DNA of 25,527 bases. It comes from a virus. Shown in pieces: positions 13,321 to 22,349 of the stretch; positions within the stretch are counted from its first letter, which is position 1, and each line of letters begins with the position of its first letter. Where the stretch lies: IMG/VR virus record IMGVR_UViG_3300028844_005722, positions 1-25,527 of that record. One strand, given 5' to 3'. The position numbers and the translations under genes were made by a program. The notes beneath the pieces are model-generated. The model was not told where the DNA came from and searched no databases. It was given only the letters and a program-made list of their open reading frames with translations.

Positions 13321-14174
13321 GCGTCCAACTCCTTCAGGTGGTCGCGGAGACGGTTGGCCTCGTCCTCGCCAATGCCGTACTCCGCCAACCGGGCTTCGAT
13401 CATGGCGCGCGTAGTCCTCGGCGTAATCGCCGCACCCTGCCCGCACTCGGGGAGGATGTCGCCGTTTTCGTCCAGGGTCGGCTTGTCCGTATAAACAATG
13501 AAGTTTATGCCGGTGAATGGCGGCATGTTCTCCCCGATGCCGTAGGCACCGTCCTCTTTCGGGATGTTGTATGTGGTCTTGTGCTTTTCCGGGGGGTCGA
13601 TCAGGCCGCTGCCGTTAGGCGTGAAAGTGCAGTACCAATCGTCGCCACCACTAGGGGAGAACGCATTGGACTTTGGGGTCGGCTCGATGTAGTGCATGTG
13701 GCGCTGTAGTCGCCAGTCGCCCCCCCGGTCGCCGGGATTGACCATTCGGGTGGGGCGGAGGTTCTGATTTTGGTAGCCCCAGTCCGGGTCTCCGGGCGGC
13801 GTAGCCCCCACCAGCGCGCGGCCTCGCAGGTCCGGGACGCGGAATGAGCCCTCTTCGCCGCCGTGGAAGGCGGGGCAGATCGCGGCCAGCGCGGCGAAGT
13901 AGGTTGCGTCATAGGCCCGGCCATCACATAGCAGCCACCCGTCGGGGGGCTTCACGATGATGTTGTAGTTCCACAACTCGTCCACCTCCATGTGCCATCC
14001 CATGTACGCCATGAGCACGCCGGGCGGCATGGATGCTCCGCCGCCACCGGCATCAAGCCGGGCCGCGAGTTCGTCAATCCGCGCCGATAGGGCCTGCGTG
14101 TAAGGAGGGGTCTCTGACAGGTAGGACTGATCCGCCAGGTACGGCGTGCCGTCCGGTGTTTGTTCAATGCTCAT
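13317..14174 (-). CDS. Collar-domain minor tail protein, 285 aa
   Basis: After a helical N-terminus ([19 protein letters not shown], about 29-47) comes the collar core: [38 protein letters not shown] and [20 protein letters not shown] (residues about 50-125). An aromatic and Gly/Asn-rich loop follows, then [20 protein letters not shown], and a C-terminal helical region ([20 protein letters not shown]). The last two segments are closely shared with the 446-aa protein encoded upstream. It probably forms a trimeric short fibre or tip protein. ATG at 14174 overlaps the upstream stop as ATGA. Confidence 0.8.
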   Translation of the reverse strand: MSIEQTPDGTPYLADQSYLSETPPYTQALSARIDELAARLDAGGGGASMPPGVLMAYMGWHMEVDELWNYNIIVKPPDGWLLCDGRAYDATYFAALAAICPAFHGGEEGSFRVPDLRGRALVGATPPGDPDWGYQNQNLRPTRMVNPGDRGGDWRLQRHMHYIEPTPKSNAFSPSGGDDWYCTFTPNGSGLIDPPEKHKTTYNIPKEDGAYGIGENMPPFTGINFIVYTDKPTLDENGDILPECGQGAAITPRTTRAMIEARLAEYGIGEDEANRLRDHLKELDA

Positions 14175-15511
14175 GCTGCATCCCCCTGGTTAGCCGCCAC
14201 CTCTTTTTGCTCGCGGTCGTAGGCCGCCAGTTGCTCGCGGAGGGCGTCGACCTCCTCCTCACCGATGCCCGCCTTCGCGAGCCGGGACTCAATCATCATG
14301 CGCGTGGTTACGGGCGCGAGTTCACCGAGCGGCGAGATGCCAGCCGTGGACCGGCCCGCGTAGACGATGAAGTTCACGCCCGTACCCGGAGAAATGTTGC
14401 GGCCCGTTCCCGAGGGTGCGTTGAGGGGAGATCCGCCGTGCGGCATCGCGATGTCGGTAGGCCAATGCGAGCCGAATCCATCTGAGGTGAAACCGCCGTA
14501 CCAGTTAGCGTCGCGCACATAGCCACTGAGGTCGTTGCTAGCGCCGCTGCCTCCCGGAGCCACCGACCACGAGCCCAGAAATGTGTGCTGGTGAATCGGT
14601 GGCCGCGCATCGCCCTCGCGCTCGCCAAGCGCGAACCGCGCATGCTGCAGTTCGTCGGGAAGAGATGCGCCGACACCGAACGGAGCGCGACCCCGCAGAT
14701 CAGGGACGCGGAACACGCCGTCGTTGTGGAAGTCTCCGTTGGCCGCGTGCAGTTCGGGGAGGTCCGCCGGGTCGTACTCCGAGCCGTCACAGATCAGCCA
14801 GCCATCGGGCGCGGTGTCGCCCATGAACGGGGAGATAATGCCGGGGGGCATGAGGAACCCGACTGCGGGTGCAGCCCAGGACGCTGCGCCGTCGTCGGCG
14901 GAGTCCTTTGTCAGTACGTCCCCGGTATCGCCGCCGGGCGGGACGCTCTCGCAGTCGCAACCCGGAAAGTCAGGATCGGCGGGTTGGAGGTTGCCATACA
15001 GCGAGTCGCGCGGAGGCCCCGGCTCCCCCGGCTCGCCCTGGTCGCCCTGGTCGCCCTGCTCGCCCTGGTCGCCCTGGTCGCCCTGCTTGCCCGGCTCGCC
15101 CTGGAGGCTCGCAAGCCACTCCTCCTGCGTGCCGTCGAAGCCCGCCGCCACCGCGGCCTCGTAGGCGCTCGCGCCGGTGTCGCCCTGTTCGCCGGGAGGG
15201 CCAACGACCGGGCCGCAGTCACGCCACTCGCCGGTGTCGGCGTAGTAAAGGTGGAAGTGTCCGTCGTCGGCGCTTATGTAGGCGTCGCGGTCTGATGCAT
15301 CCGCCGGGAGGTCGTCCGCCGTGGGCACCCACCCCTTGACGTCCACCGCCGGAGCGTCCGTACCGGGTTGCCCCTGGAGGCTGTCCAGCCATTCCTGTTC
15401 GGTGCCGGGGAAGCCGTGTTGAACGGCAATTTCGTAGGCGCTCGCGCCGTCCTTGCCGGGCGGGCCAGCGTCCCCGCCTGATGGCAGCCCGCCGCCGGTA
15501 ATAATCGCCAC
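14171..15511 (-). CDS. Collagen/collar modular tail fibre, 446 aa
   Basis: Modules in order: GASAYEIAVQHGF with EQEWLDSLQG; a segment with DAYISADDGHFHLYYADTGE; and a second GASAYEAAVAAGF with EEWLASLQG. Then come a block of triplets (GEPGKQGDQGDQGEQGDQGD, then QGEPGEPGPP), a linker with GDTGDVLTKDSADDGAASWA, and a collar domain ([42 protein letters not shown]). It closes with INFIVY-like GVNFIVYAGRSTAGISPLGE and MMIESRLAKAGIGEEEVDAL. GTG at 15511 lies 2 nt after the upstream stop with GGAGGAGG upstream, so a longer in-frame ORF start was rejected. Likely a receptor-binding fibre. Confidence 0.8.
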   Translation of the reverse strand: MAIITGGGLPSGGDAGPPGKDGASAYEIAVQHGFPGTEQEWLDSLQGQPGTDAPAVDVKGWVPTADDLPADASDRDAYISADDGHFHLYYADTGEWRDCGPVVGPPGEQGDTGASAYEAAVAAGFDGTQEEWLASLQGEPGKQGDQGDQGEQGDQGDQGEPGEPGPPRDSLYGNLQPADPDFPGCDCESVPPGGDTGDVLTKDSADDGAASWAAPAVGFLMPPGIISPFMGDTAPDGWLICDGSEYDPADLPELHAANGDFHNDGVFRVPDLRGRAPFGVGASLPDELQHARFALGEREGDARPPIHQHTFLGSWSVAPGGSGASNDLSGYVRDANWYGGFTSDGFGSHWPTDIAMPHGGSPLNAPSGTGRNISPGTGVNFIVYAGRSTAGISPLGELAPVTTRMMIESRLAKAGIGEEEVDALREQLAAYDREQKEVAANQGDAA

Positions 15512-15513
15512 CG

Positions 15514-16206
15514 CTAAACCTCCTCCGCGAGCCACGACACGGGCGCGCGGTCGTATGGGCACCAGATGTAGATTGCTGCTGCGGGGCTAGCGTTCATAGT
15601 AATGGACGCGCCCCACCGCACCATTACGCCCAGCCCCACGCCGTCCCCATTGGGGTCGCCCACCTGGCTGCTGCCGCCAACCCAGATGTCGGTGCCGGAC
15701 ACGTTTTGGATGAGCAGGCTAAGTCGGTCCGGGCTGGCCGGGATGTAGCCCTGGCCCACGGTGGTGGGCACCGGCCAGGCCGGGCCGCAGGACTCCACGC
15801 CCTCGGTGATGCGCCGCCCTTGCTTTACGCTGCCGCCGCTGCCGTCGCCAAAGTTGGCGGCGACCCACCGGGCGTCGCCGTCTGCTTCGCTCGCTTTGGC
15901 CAATACGTCGTCCGTCAGGCCACCCGGCGGGAGGGCGCTGCCACCCAGGGAGTCCAGCCCGGCGGACAGGGAGCCAACCGCAACCGCGAACCCACTCCCG
16001 TCCAACAGCACCACCGCAAGCGTGCCAACTTCCATCATGGAGGTGGCCAGCATTTCCCGCTCGCTGCTCGGGTCGTCGTCCTGCAACCGGATGGCGGCAT
16101 AGGGCTGGCTGGAAAATTCCCACGCACGCACCACCTCCCCGGTGGTCACCTGCGTTGGCCTGTCGTGCTGCGCCATGATCCGGCGCGCGAGGTAATCGCT
16201 ACCCAT
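15514..16206 (-). CDS. Minor tail / hub-associated protein, 230 aa
   Basis: A 230-aa protein. The first 90 residues are beta-rich (EVVRAWEFSSQPYAAIRLQD, then GTLAVVLLDGSGFAVAVGSL). A linker holds GLTDDVLAKASEADGDARWV, the GxVLxKASxADGDxxW type of peptide frequent in phage fibre and tip proteins. The C-terminal domain is Gly/Val-rich (GTDIWVGGSSQVGDPNGDGV, then AIYIWCPYDRAPVSWLAEEV). It probably joins the tail hub to the fibres made by the next genes. ATG at 16206 overlaps the upstream stop by 8 nt with GGGAG 7 nt upstream. Confidence 0.65.
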   Translation of the reverse strand: MGSDYLARRIMAQHDRPTQVTTGEVVRAWEFSSQPYAAIRLQDDDPSSEREMLATSMMEVGTLAVVLLDGSGFAVAVGSLSAGLDSLGGSALPPGGLTDDVLAKASEADGDARWVAANFGDGSGGSVKQGRRITEGVESCGPAWPVPTTVGQGYIPASPDRLSLLIQNVSGTDIWVGGSSQVGDPNGDGVGLGVMVRWGASITMNASPAAAIYIWCPYDRAPVSWLAEEV

Positions 16207-17314
16207 CGGCGTACTCCCATCCCTGGACGACCCGGCCCGTCAACTTCATCTGACCCGGACCAAGCGGCATTTGCACCTGGTCCAGGATCACCAGCACCTC
16301 CTGGTCCGTAACCGTGCGCAGCCTAATCAGGTCGCCGGACTCCAACCCGGAATGGGCAACGCAGGTGATCGACACCTGCCGCGCCCGGCCCCGGCCATCG
16401 TTCAGCCGCGCCTCCGCCGCCAACCGGCAGTCCTCCCGGTCGCGCAAAACGTCGCTTGTGTAGTACGTCGGCACATACCCAAAGGGACCGCCCCAGCGCA
16501 TCGGGTCGTCCGGGTTGTTGTTGGTCACCAGGGCGCGCACCGGCCTGCCGTATGGGCTGCGGCCTTCCGCGACCACACCGTTGTACGAGTCGCCACGGTC
16601 GAATTGCGTGCCGTAGTCGATGACGGTGCCCTCCTCCCCGGCGTACAACTCCCACACCACCGGGTCCGCGGCGGTCGGCGTTGGCACCAGCACCAGGGAA
16701 CCGTTGTTGTTGAACTTGGCGTCCACGCCAAGGGCCAGGGCCAGGTCCGCCACGGCGTCCATGCGGCTTTGGTTGTAAATGGCTCCCAGCGAGTTGGTCT
16801 CATCCGGCGCGCGTTCCGCCCTCGCACCCGGTCCCCACATCACCAGGGCCTCGTCCACCAGGTTGCGCAGCACGGCCTCTTTGTCGTCATCGTTGCGCAC
16901 CAGCCGGGGAGCGGTGAACAGGCTGTCGTCCACTTGGGACATCAGCCCGCTGGCCTCCACCCGGAACGTGGAGGACGGGCGGTTGAACGCCACGGAGTCC
17001 ACGCGGAACACACCGAGTTGAGCGGTCCACGCCATACCGTCCGGCGCGATGATTCCGCGCCACAGTTTGATGCGGTCCCCGTAAGGCATGATGGTGGGCA
17101 GCCCGCTGTCGGCGTCCCACATACCTTCCTGGGGGATAACCAGGCTGACCCGGCTGCCGTAGTTGCTAGTGCGGTCCTGGGTGTAGGTGCCCTCGGTTGC
17201 GACGAAGCGGGTTTCCGTTGGCTCGGGCGCGTTGGCGCGCTGCACCGCGAAGTGGCACACCACCATGTGCGATTGCTTGACCGCATTGTTGATGGCATCC
17301 GAGCCGGATAGCAC
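16199..17314 (-). CDS. Minor tail / tail hub protein (DUF5047-like), 371 aa
   Basis: A 371-aa protein of the type encoded after the distal tail protein in Streptomyces-like phages and prophages. VLSGSDAINNAVKQSHMVVC at the start, then SNYGSRVSLVIPQEGMWD, YGDRIKLWRGIIAPDG and LGVFRVDSVAF (around 50-125) are features I associate with DUF5047-containing minor tail proteins. The C-terminal half (VVAEGRSPYGRPVRALVTNN, LESGDLIRLRTVTD) resembles hub-type beta domains. It likely forms part of the hub at the tail tip. GTG at 17314 overlaps the upstream TAG by one base. No lysozyme-like catalytic motif is evident. Confidence 0.7.
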   Translation of the reverse strand: MLSGSDAINNAVKQSHMVVCHFAVQRANAPEPTETRFVATEGTYTQDRTSNYGSRVSLVIPQEGMWDADSGLPTIMPYGDRIKLWRGIIAPDGMAWTAQLGVFRVDSVAFNRPSSTFRVEASGLMSQVDDSLFTAPRLVRNDDDKEAVLRNLVDEALVMWGPGARAERAPDETNSLGAIYNQSRMDAVADLALALGVDAKFNNNGSLVLVPTPTAADPVVWELYAGEEGTVIDYGTQFDRGDSYNGVVAEGRSPYGRPVRALVTNNNPDDPMRWGGPFGYVPTYYTSDVLRDREDCRLAAEARLNDGRGRARQVSITCVAHSGLESGDLIRLRTVTDQEVLVILDQVQMPLGPGQMKLTGRVVQGWEYADG

Positions 17315-18183
17315 TACTCGCCCCGGTCCGTCAGGTCCGGCGGGCGGATGGGGAACGCCACGTTGTCACCAATGCCGCCCTTTTTGGTGGTGCGCACCGC
17401 CTCAAAGGAGTCCGTGCTGGTATTCATTCGGTCGTACACGCCCCAGATCAGCAGGGCGTCCGCGAAGTTGATGTTGCTCATGGTGTCCAGGTTCACGACC
17501 CACTCCGGGCGGGGTCGCTCCACCTCGGCGTATTCCAGGACAAAGCGGCGCATCTGCTCCGCACCCCGGCGGGTCATGCGGTTCTCCGTCACCGCGCCCA
17601 CGGTCATGTATAGGTTGCCCACCCCGTACTCCATGGGAGCCTGGAACAGGATGGGCACACCGTTGGCCACCAGGTTGCGCACCTTCGCCGCGTCCAGATC
17701 GGTCTCGGTGATGACGGTGAGGGTGCCGGTCTGCGCGCGGCGCACGTTGCCGGACACCACCGGCGTCCGGCGCATGAGGGGGTAGGCCATGTCCTGTTCG
17801 ATCCCATAGTTGGCCTGGGTGAAATCCTCCACCCACACCTTCAGGGACCAACGGGCATCCCACAGGTCCACCAGCCAGGAGTCGGTGGTGGTGAGCGTGA
17901 TGGGGTCCGTGGGCACGCCGATGACGTCGCCGGTGTCCGGCCCGGTGGTGGTGTCACCCCACACCGCGGTGTAGATGACCTCCGCGCCAATGGGCACCTC
18001 GTAGTCGAACAACTCCAACCGGCCATCCGCGTCCATGACCTTGTACGCACCGCGCACGACGACGCTGCGCCCGCTGCCGGTGCTGGTGCGCCAGATGGTG
18101 GTGGGGCCAACAGCATCGACCTCCAACCACACCGCGCCGTCCTCGGTGTCCACCCGGTAGGTGATGACGGGCTGGGCACTCAC
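17314..18183 (-). CDS. Distal tail protein-like minor tail protein, 289 aa
   Basis: Directly follows the tape measure gene (GTGA overlap at 18183), the standard place for the distal tail protein. Beta-rich throughout: ITYRVDTEDGAVWLEVDAVG, SVVVRGAYKVMDADGRLELF and IYTAVWGDTTTG suggest beta-sandwich domains. A more helical/mixed part (GTLTVITETDLDAAKVRNLV) and a basic C-terminal region (MRRFVLEYAEVERPRPEWVV) follow. Distal tail proteins form the ring linking the tail tube to the tip. The family assignment rests on position and general composition rather than a single motif. Confidence 0.7.
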   Translation of the reverse strand: MSAQPVITYRVDTEDGAVWLEVDAVGPTTIWRTSTGSGRSVVVRGAYKVMDADGRLELFDYEVPIGAEVIYTAVWGDTTTGPDTGDVIGVPTDPITLTTTDSWLVDLWDARWSLKVWVEDFTQANYGIEQDMAYPLMRRTPVVSGNVRRAQTGTLTVITETDLDAAKVRNLVANGVPILFQAPMEYGVGNLYMTVGAVTENRMTRRGAEQMRRFVLEYAEVERPRPEWVVNLDTMSNINFADALLIWGVYDRMNTSTDSFEAVRTTKKGGIGDNVAFPIRPPDLTDRGE

Positions 18184-21100
18184 CGCGCACCCGCCATGAC
18201 CGTGCGGCCCGTGGTGTATTGCTCGGCCACTACCTCGGTGCGCACCAGGTCCGTCAGTTCGCGGTCGCCAATGAACACGCGGACCTGGGTGCCCGTGCCG
18301 CCCTCCTCCCGCACAATCTGCCGCATCAGTTTCTCCGGGGTAATGATTTCCGGCGTGGTCCGGCTGGACTCACCCACCAGGGCCAGGGTGGGCTTGCTCA
18401 CCACGCCACCCTGGGCGAAGCCCGGCACGCCGTCGGCGGGCATGCTGCGCCCCTTCTTTTTCGATCCGCCGCCGCCGCCCTTTTTCTTTTTGCCCAGCGT
18501 CCGGATGGCCGCTTCCAACTTCCGGATGGCGGCGAGCAGGCCGCCCCTACTCTTGGCGCTGAACAACGCGGCCACCGCGCGGGCGGCGACCACGGCGCTT
18601 TCCGCCATCCCGGCCATCGCGCCGGAAAACTGACCCACCATGGTGTTGCCCATGACCGTGGCCAGGTTCTCCGCGCTCACGCCAATGGCGTTTAGCGCAC
18701 CGCTCACCGCGCCCTGGTACTCGGCGGCGCTGATGCGACCGGCCATAAGGGCCTCGCCCTGTTGGCGGACCAACTGCTCAAAGTGCGCGCGTTGCTCCTC
18801 GCGCTCACGTTCCTTGGCGGCCAATTCCTCCGCCCGCCGCCGCTCCTGTTCCGCCCGTGCTTGCTCCGCCAGCGTGGCCAGGCCCTGAAGTTGTATTTGC
18901 GCCTGCGCGTCGTTGAGGGCTTTTTGCGCTTGCAGCATCTCCGCGTGCGCCGCGTCGATGTCCTCCTGCCACGCGCCGGAATTCGGGTCCAGCGCCGCGT
19001 TGTACGCCGCCGTGGCGGCGTCCAGGTCGGACTGCAATTGATTCAGGTTGTCCTGTTGCTGCGCGCTGTCGTAGGCGGCCTGGGCATTGTTGTAGTCAAT
19101 CTCCGCCTGGGTCAGGGCGTCGTAGGTGGCGTTGATGCCGTCCAGGGCCGCCTGGGTCAGCCGATCAAAGCCCTCCAACGACTTCGAAATAAACCCTTCC
19201 ATCGACTCGCGGAATTTGTCGCGGGCGGCCTCCGCGGCGTCCCTGATTTTGCCGAATTGGTTGCGCATCACCTTCAGCAACCGTTGCAGCCCCTTCATGG
19301 CGGCGGGCTTCGTCTTTTCCCCCATGCGGGCCACGCTGGCCGTGATGCGGTCGATGAGGCCCGGCACGCCGTTCACGCCCTTTTTGGCCCGACCCAGCCC
19401 GACCATGGCCTGGGTGATCAACTTCAGTTTGGCGGCGTTGCCCACCCCGGCGGCGGCGAAGGTGCCAATGCCCTTTTGCAACTTGCCCAGCGTTTCCGCC
19501 AAGGGGATTTTGCTGCCGAGGGTGCGCAGCGTTTTGTTGATGGCTGACACCTCTTTGGCGGTGTCACGCTTCAGCGGGTCCATCACGGCACGGAACGTGA
19601 ACACGACCCTGGCCATGTTTTCGCCAACCGTTTTTGCAACGTCCGGCGAGTTGCGCAGGCCCAGCAAGCGCAGCACGCGGTTGACCTCCGCCACCGCATC
19701 CTTTGCGGCCTGGAGGGCATCCTCGCCAAACTGGTCAATCTGGTCCGTGGTGGCTTGCAGGTTTCCGGACACCTGCGTGGCGGTGCCGCCGCCACCAATT
19801 TTGCCGACTCCGGCGCTGATGTTGGCGGCACCCTTTTCCACCTTCGTGACCACGCCGGGGAATTCCCGGTCCAGGTCCGCCAGGCCCGTCATTAGTTGTT
19901 CCGGCCCCTTGACCTTCTCCAGGTCCTTGAGCCGCCCAATCAGTTTGGGCGATTGGTTCCCGGCGGCCTCCGCGTTTTCCCGGTAGGTGGTGAGCGCCTT
20001 CGTCAGGTTTTTGTACGCGCCCGTTTTGCCAACCGCGGCGTAAGCCTGTTTCGTCTTTAGGGCGAACTCCGCCTGCTCCGCCGCGCTCATGCGGGTAATG
20101 TCCACCAGCGGAGCGGCGACGCCCTTTGCCGCCTTCTGCGCGCCGACCAGGCGGCTCACCTGGCGCACGCCATCCTTCAGGGCCTTGTCCTCCTTGACCC
20201 GCGCTTTGGTAACCGCGTCGGATGCGTCCCGAACGTCCAGGGTGGCGGTCCGGTTGGTGCGCCGGGCGCGCTCCAACTTCTTTTCCGCGGTTGCAATCTG
20301 CGCCGCGTTCCCAGTAGTCCTCGCGCGCTTCAGTTCGGCCTCGGCAACCGCCACATCCCTGGTGGTCTGCGCCTGCCGGTCCAGCGCGTCCTCATAGGCA
20401 ATTTGGGACCGTGCGTAATCCCTGCCCGCGGTGGTGAGGTCCCGCACCGCGCGGGCCGCATCCCGGTTGGCCTCCGCCAACCGCTCCGCCGCCGACTTGC
20501 CTGCGCCGAACGACCGGATGAGGTCCCCGCCGATAATGGTGGCCAGGGTCAGCCCGGCGGTGATGGCCAGGCCGATGGGACCGCCCATTGCCGCGAGGGC
20601 ACCGCGTGCAATGCGAGCGGCGGCAGCCATGCGGGTGAGGCCCGCCTGCGCGGCGGTGAGGCCAACAGCCAAGCCCATGCTGGACGCGGTTGCGCCGCGC
20701 GCTCCGAGGGCGAACGCCTTTAGGCGCAGCGCCATGGCTCCGAGGGCGGTGCCGAACGCAATCAACTTGGGTACCACGAACACCGCCATGAGGCCCACCA
20801 GGGCGGCCTTTACCACCAGGGCATTAGCGGCCAGCACCTGGAACGCTTTGCCCAGTCCCTTCAGCGCCGCCAGCAGCGGGTTCAACAGCGGCTGCAACAC
20901 CTGGAACCCGGCCACGAATTGATCCTTGATGGTGGCGGCGGCGGGCTTCACGGCATCCACGAATGCGCTGAACCCCTTGACCAACTTCACCACCATGGGA
21001 GCCAGCACCGCGCCGATGTCCAAGGCTTTGACCTTGATGGTTTCCATGGCCTCGGCCAACTGCTGGCCGCTGGTTTTGGCGGTCACTTTCCAAGCGTCGG

Positions 21101-22046
21101 AGGTGTCGCCGGTGGTGTCCCCCAGGTTGCCAAAGATTTCCTCGGTGATGGCCGCGTTGGCTCCCATGAGGTCCAGCACGCCGGACAGGCTCCGGATGTT
21201 GGGGAACACCTGGGCGATGCTTTCGTCGTTGTCCCCGATGGTGTCCGTCAGCGTTTTCAGCGTCGCCAACAGGCCCTTTTTGTCCATGGACTCCCGCAGC
21301 CCGTCCGCGGTCAGGCCGTACTTCGCCAACTCCTCCTGCGCCTGCTTGGTGGGGCGGAGGATGCCGCTGAAAATGCTGCGAATTTGGGTGGCGGCTTCCG
21401 ACGCGTTGGTGCCGGTGCGCGACAGGGCGGCGAACGCTGCGCCCACTTCGTTGAACTCCACACCCATGGCGCTGGCCAGCGGCAGCGTGCGGCCCATGGA
21501 CTCCGCCAACTCCTCCGCGGACAACTTGCCTTCACGCACCGTGGCCACCATGACGTCGGTGGCGCTGCTCGCGCTAAGGGTGTCGGAGCCGTAGGCGTTC
21601 ATGGCGCTGGTGGCCAGGTCCGCAACCGTGGCCACATCGCCCAATCCGATGGCGCTGGCCTTCAGGGAGGCCTCCAACGTGCTGGTGGCGTCCGCGCCAC
21701 GCAACCCGGCGCTGGTGATGAAGAACAGGGCGTCGGCGGTTTCCTGCGCCGACTTCCCGTATTTCGGCCCCAACTCCTTTGCGAGGTCACCGAATTTTTG
21801 GACCTCGCTTCCGGCGATGCCCACGAGGCCCTGGATTTTGGCCAGGCTCCCCTCAAACTCGTTGAATTGCGAAACGGTGGACGACAGGCCCTTCACGGCG
21901 AACGCACCACCGAGTGCGATGCCTAGCCCGGCGGCCATCCCCTTGAACTTTTTGCCGATCCCCCTGGTGGCGCTGTCCACCTGGGCATTGAGCCGGGAGG
22001 TGTCCGCGTTGATGGTGACGTATGCGGTGCCTACGTTGGTGCCCAT
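18180..22046 (-). CDS. Tape measure protein, 1288 aa
   Basis: The largest gene here. Its N-terminus (TINADTSRLNAQVDSATRGI) is followed by a TIGR01760-like region rich in helical alternation: GSEVQKFGDLAKELGPKYGK, ELAESMGRTLPLASAMGVEF and NASEAATQIRSIFSGILRPT (about 60-235). Hydrophobic stretches near 407-440 and 485-505 are likely membrane-interacting. Long coiled coils lie near 515-630 and 970-1100, and a Lys/Gly-rich segment near 1185-1200. It is the internal ruler of the tail tube; at 1.5 angstrom per residue it predicts a tail of about 190 nm. ATG at 22046 follows the chaperone gene by 4 nt, with GGAGGG further upstream than usual. Confidence 0.9.
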   Translation of the reverse strand: MGTNVGTAYVTINADTSRLNAQVDSATRGIGKKFKGMAAGLGIALGGAFAVKGLSSTVSQFNEFEGSLAKIQGLVGIAGSEVQKFGDLAKELGPKYGKSAQETADALFFITSAGLRGADATSTLEASLKASAIGLGDVATVADLATSAMNAYGSDTLSASSATDVMVATVREGKLSAEELAESMGRTLPLASAMGVEFNEVGAAFAALSRTGTNASEAATQIRSIFSGILRPTKQAQEELAKYGLTADGLRESMDKKGLLATLKTLTDTIGDNDESIAQVFPNIRSLSGVLDLMGANAAITEEIFGNLGDTTGDTSDAWKVTAKTSGQQLAEAMETIKVKALDIGAVLAPMVVKLVKGFSAFVDAVKPAAATIKDQFVAGFQVLQPLLNPLLAALKGLGKAFQVLAANALVVKAALVGLMAVFVVPKLIAFGTALGAMALRLKAFALGARGATASSMGLAVGLTAAQAGLTRMAAAARIARGALAAMGGPIGLAITAGLTLATIIGGDLIRSFGAGKSAAERLAEANRDAARAVRDLTTAGRDYARSQIAYEDALDRQAQTTRDVAVAEAELKRARTTGNAAQIATAEKKLERARRTNRTATLDVRDASDAVTKARVKEDKALKDGVRQVSRLVGAQKAAKGVAAPLVDITRMSAAEQAEFALKTKQAYAAVGKTGAYKNLTKALTTYRENAEAAGNQSPKLIGRLKDLEKVKGPEQLMTGLADLDREFPGVVTKVEKGAANISAGVGKIGGGGTATQVSGNLQATTDQIDQFGEDALQAAKDAVAEVNRVLRLLGLRNSPDVAKTVGENMARVVFTFRAVMDPLKRDTAKEVSAINKTLRTLGSKIPLAETLGKLQKGIGTFAAAGVGNAAKLKLITQAMVGLGRAKKGVNGVPGLIDRITASVARMGEKTKPAAMKGLQRLLKVMRNQFGKIRDAAEAARDKFRESMEGFISKSLEGFDRLTQAALDGINATYDALTQAEIDYNNAQAAYDSAQQQDNLNQLQSDLDAATAAYNAALDPNSGAWQEDIDAAHAEMLQAQKALNDAQAQIQLQGLATLAEQARAEQERRRAEELAAKEREREEQRAHFEQLVRQQGEALMAGRISAAEYQGAVSGALNAIGVSAENLATVMGNTMVGQFSGAMAGMAESAVVAARAVAALFSAKSRGGLLAAIRKLEAAIRTLGKKKKGGGGGSKKKGRSMPADGVPGFAQGGVVSKPTLALVGESSRTTPEIITPEKLMRQIVREEGGTGTQVRVFIGDRELTDLVRTEVVAEQYTTGRTVMAGAR

Positions 22047-22049
22047 GGG

Positions 22050-22349
22050 CTAACGCTTCCCTCCGTGCGTTCCGTACATCCCGGCAAACTCGGTGAACGA
22101 CACCTGCCGGGGCTTGTCCTTCGCCTTTGGCTCCTCCCATGGCCGCGGCACCTGATAGGGGTCCGGCAGGTTTTTGGCACCAGCGGCGGCGAGCGTGGCC
22201 ACATACAGGGCGTGGATGCCCTCCACCTGTTGCGCGGCCAACTCCTCGGCATTACCCCAACGCGCGTTGGCGGCCTCCACCATTGCGTCCCACATGGATG
22301 GCGACAGGTCCAACAACGCGTCGGGGGCTATGCCGGTGAGCACGCTCAT
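22050..22349 (-). CDS. Tail assembly chaperone, downstream frame (probably made as a -1 frameshift fusion)
   Basis: This frame lies in the -1 frame relative to the upstream chaperone ORF and stays open past its stop. Read by frameshift at 22400-22406, the junction gives ...EGEGNPPYSRPSEIEGQAAR joined to MSVLTGIAPDALLDLSPSMW. The segment before Met (SEIEGQAARMSVLTG) already looks like the start of a typical T domain, which favours frameshifting over independent initiation. If started at ATG 22349 (ATGA with the upstream stop) it encodes 99 aa. The C-terminus is Lys/Pro-rich, then FTEFAGMYGTHGGKR. It assists tail tube assembly around the tape measure. Confidence 0.7.
   Translation of the reverse strand: MSVLTGIAPDALLDLSPSMWDAMVEAANARWGNAEELAAQQVEGIHALYVATLAAAGAKNLPDPYQVPRPWEEPKAKDKPRQVSFTEFAGMYGTHGGKR

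Noticed and set aside
15001-15110. Short tandem repeats that could be a CRISPR or minisatellite
   Set aside because: They are in-frame codons for the QGDQGEQGD triplet block of the fibre gene and have no spacers.
14869-15339. Plus-strand frame rich in Arg/Pro opposite the fibre gene
   Set aside because: It is the complement of Gly-X-Y repeats in high-GC DNA; open opposite-strand frames are expected there and it has no start signals.
20400-21926. Long plus-strand frames opposite the tape measure gene
   Set aside because: They are shadows of a 1288-aa gene with strong codon bias; no ribosome sites or recognisable domains.
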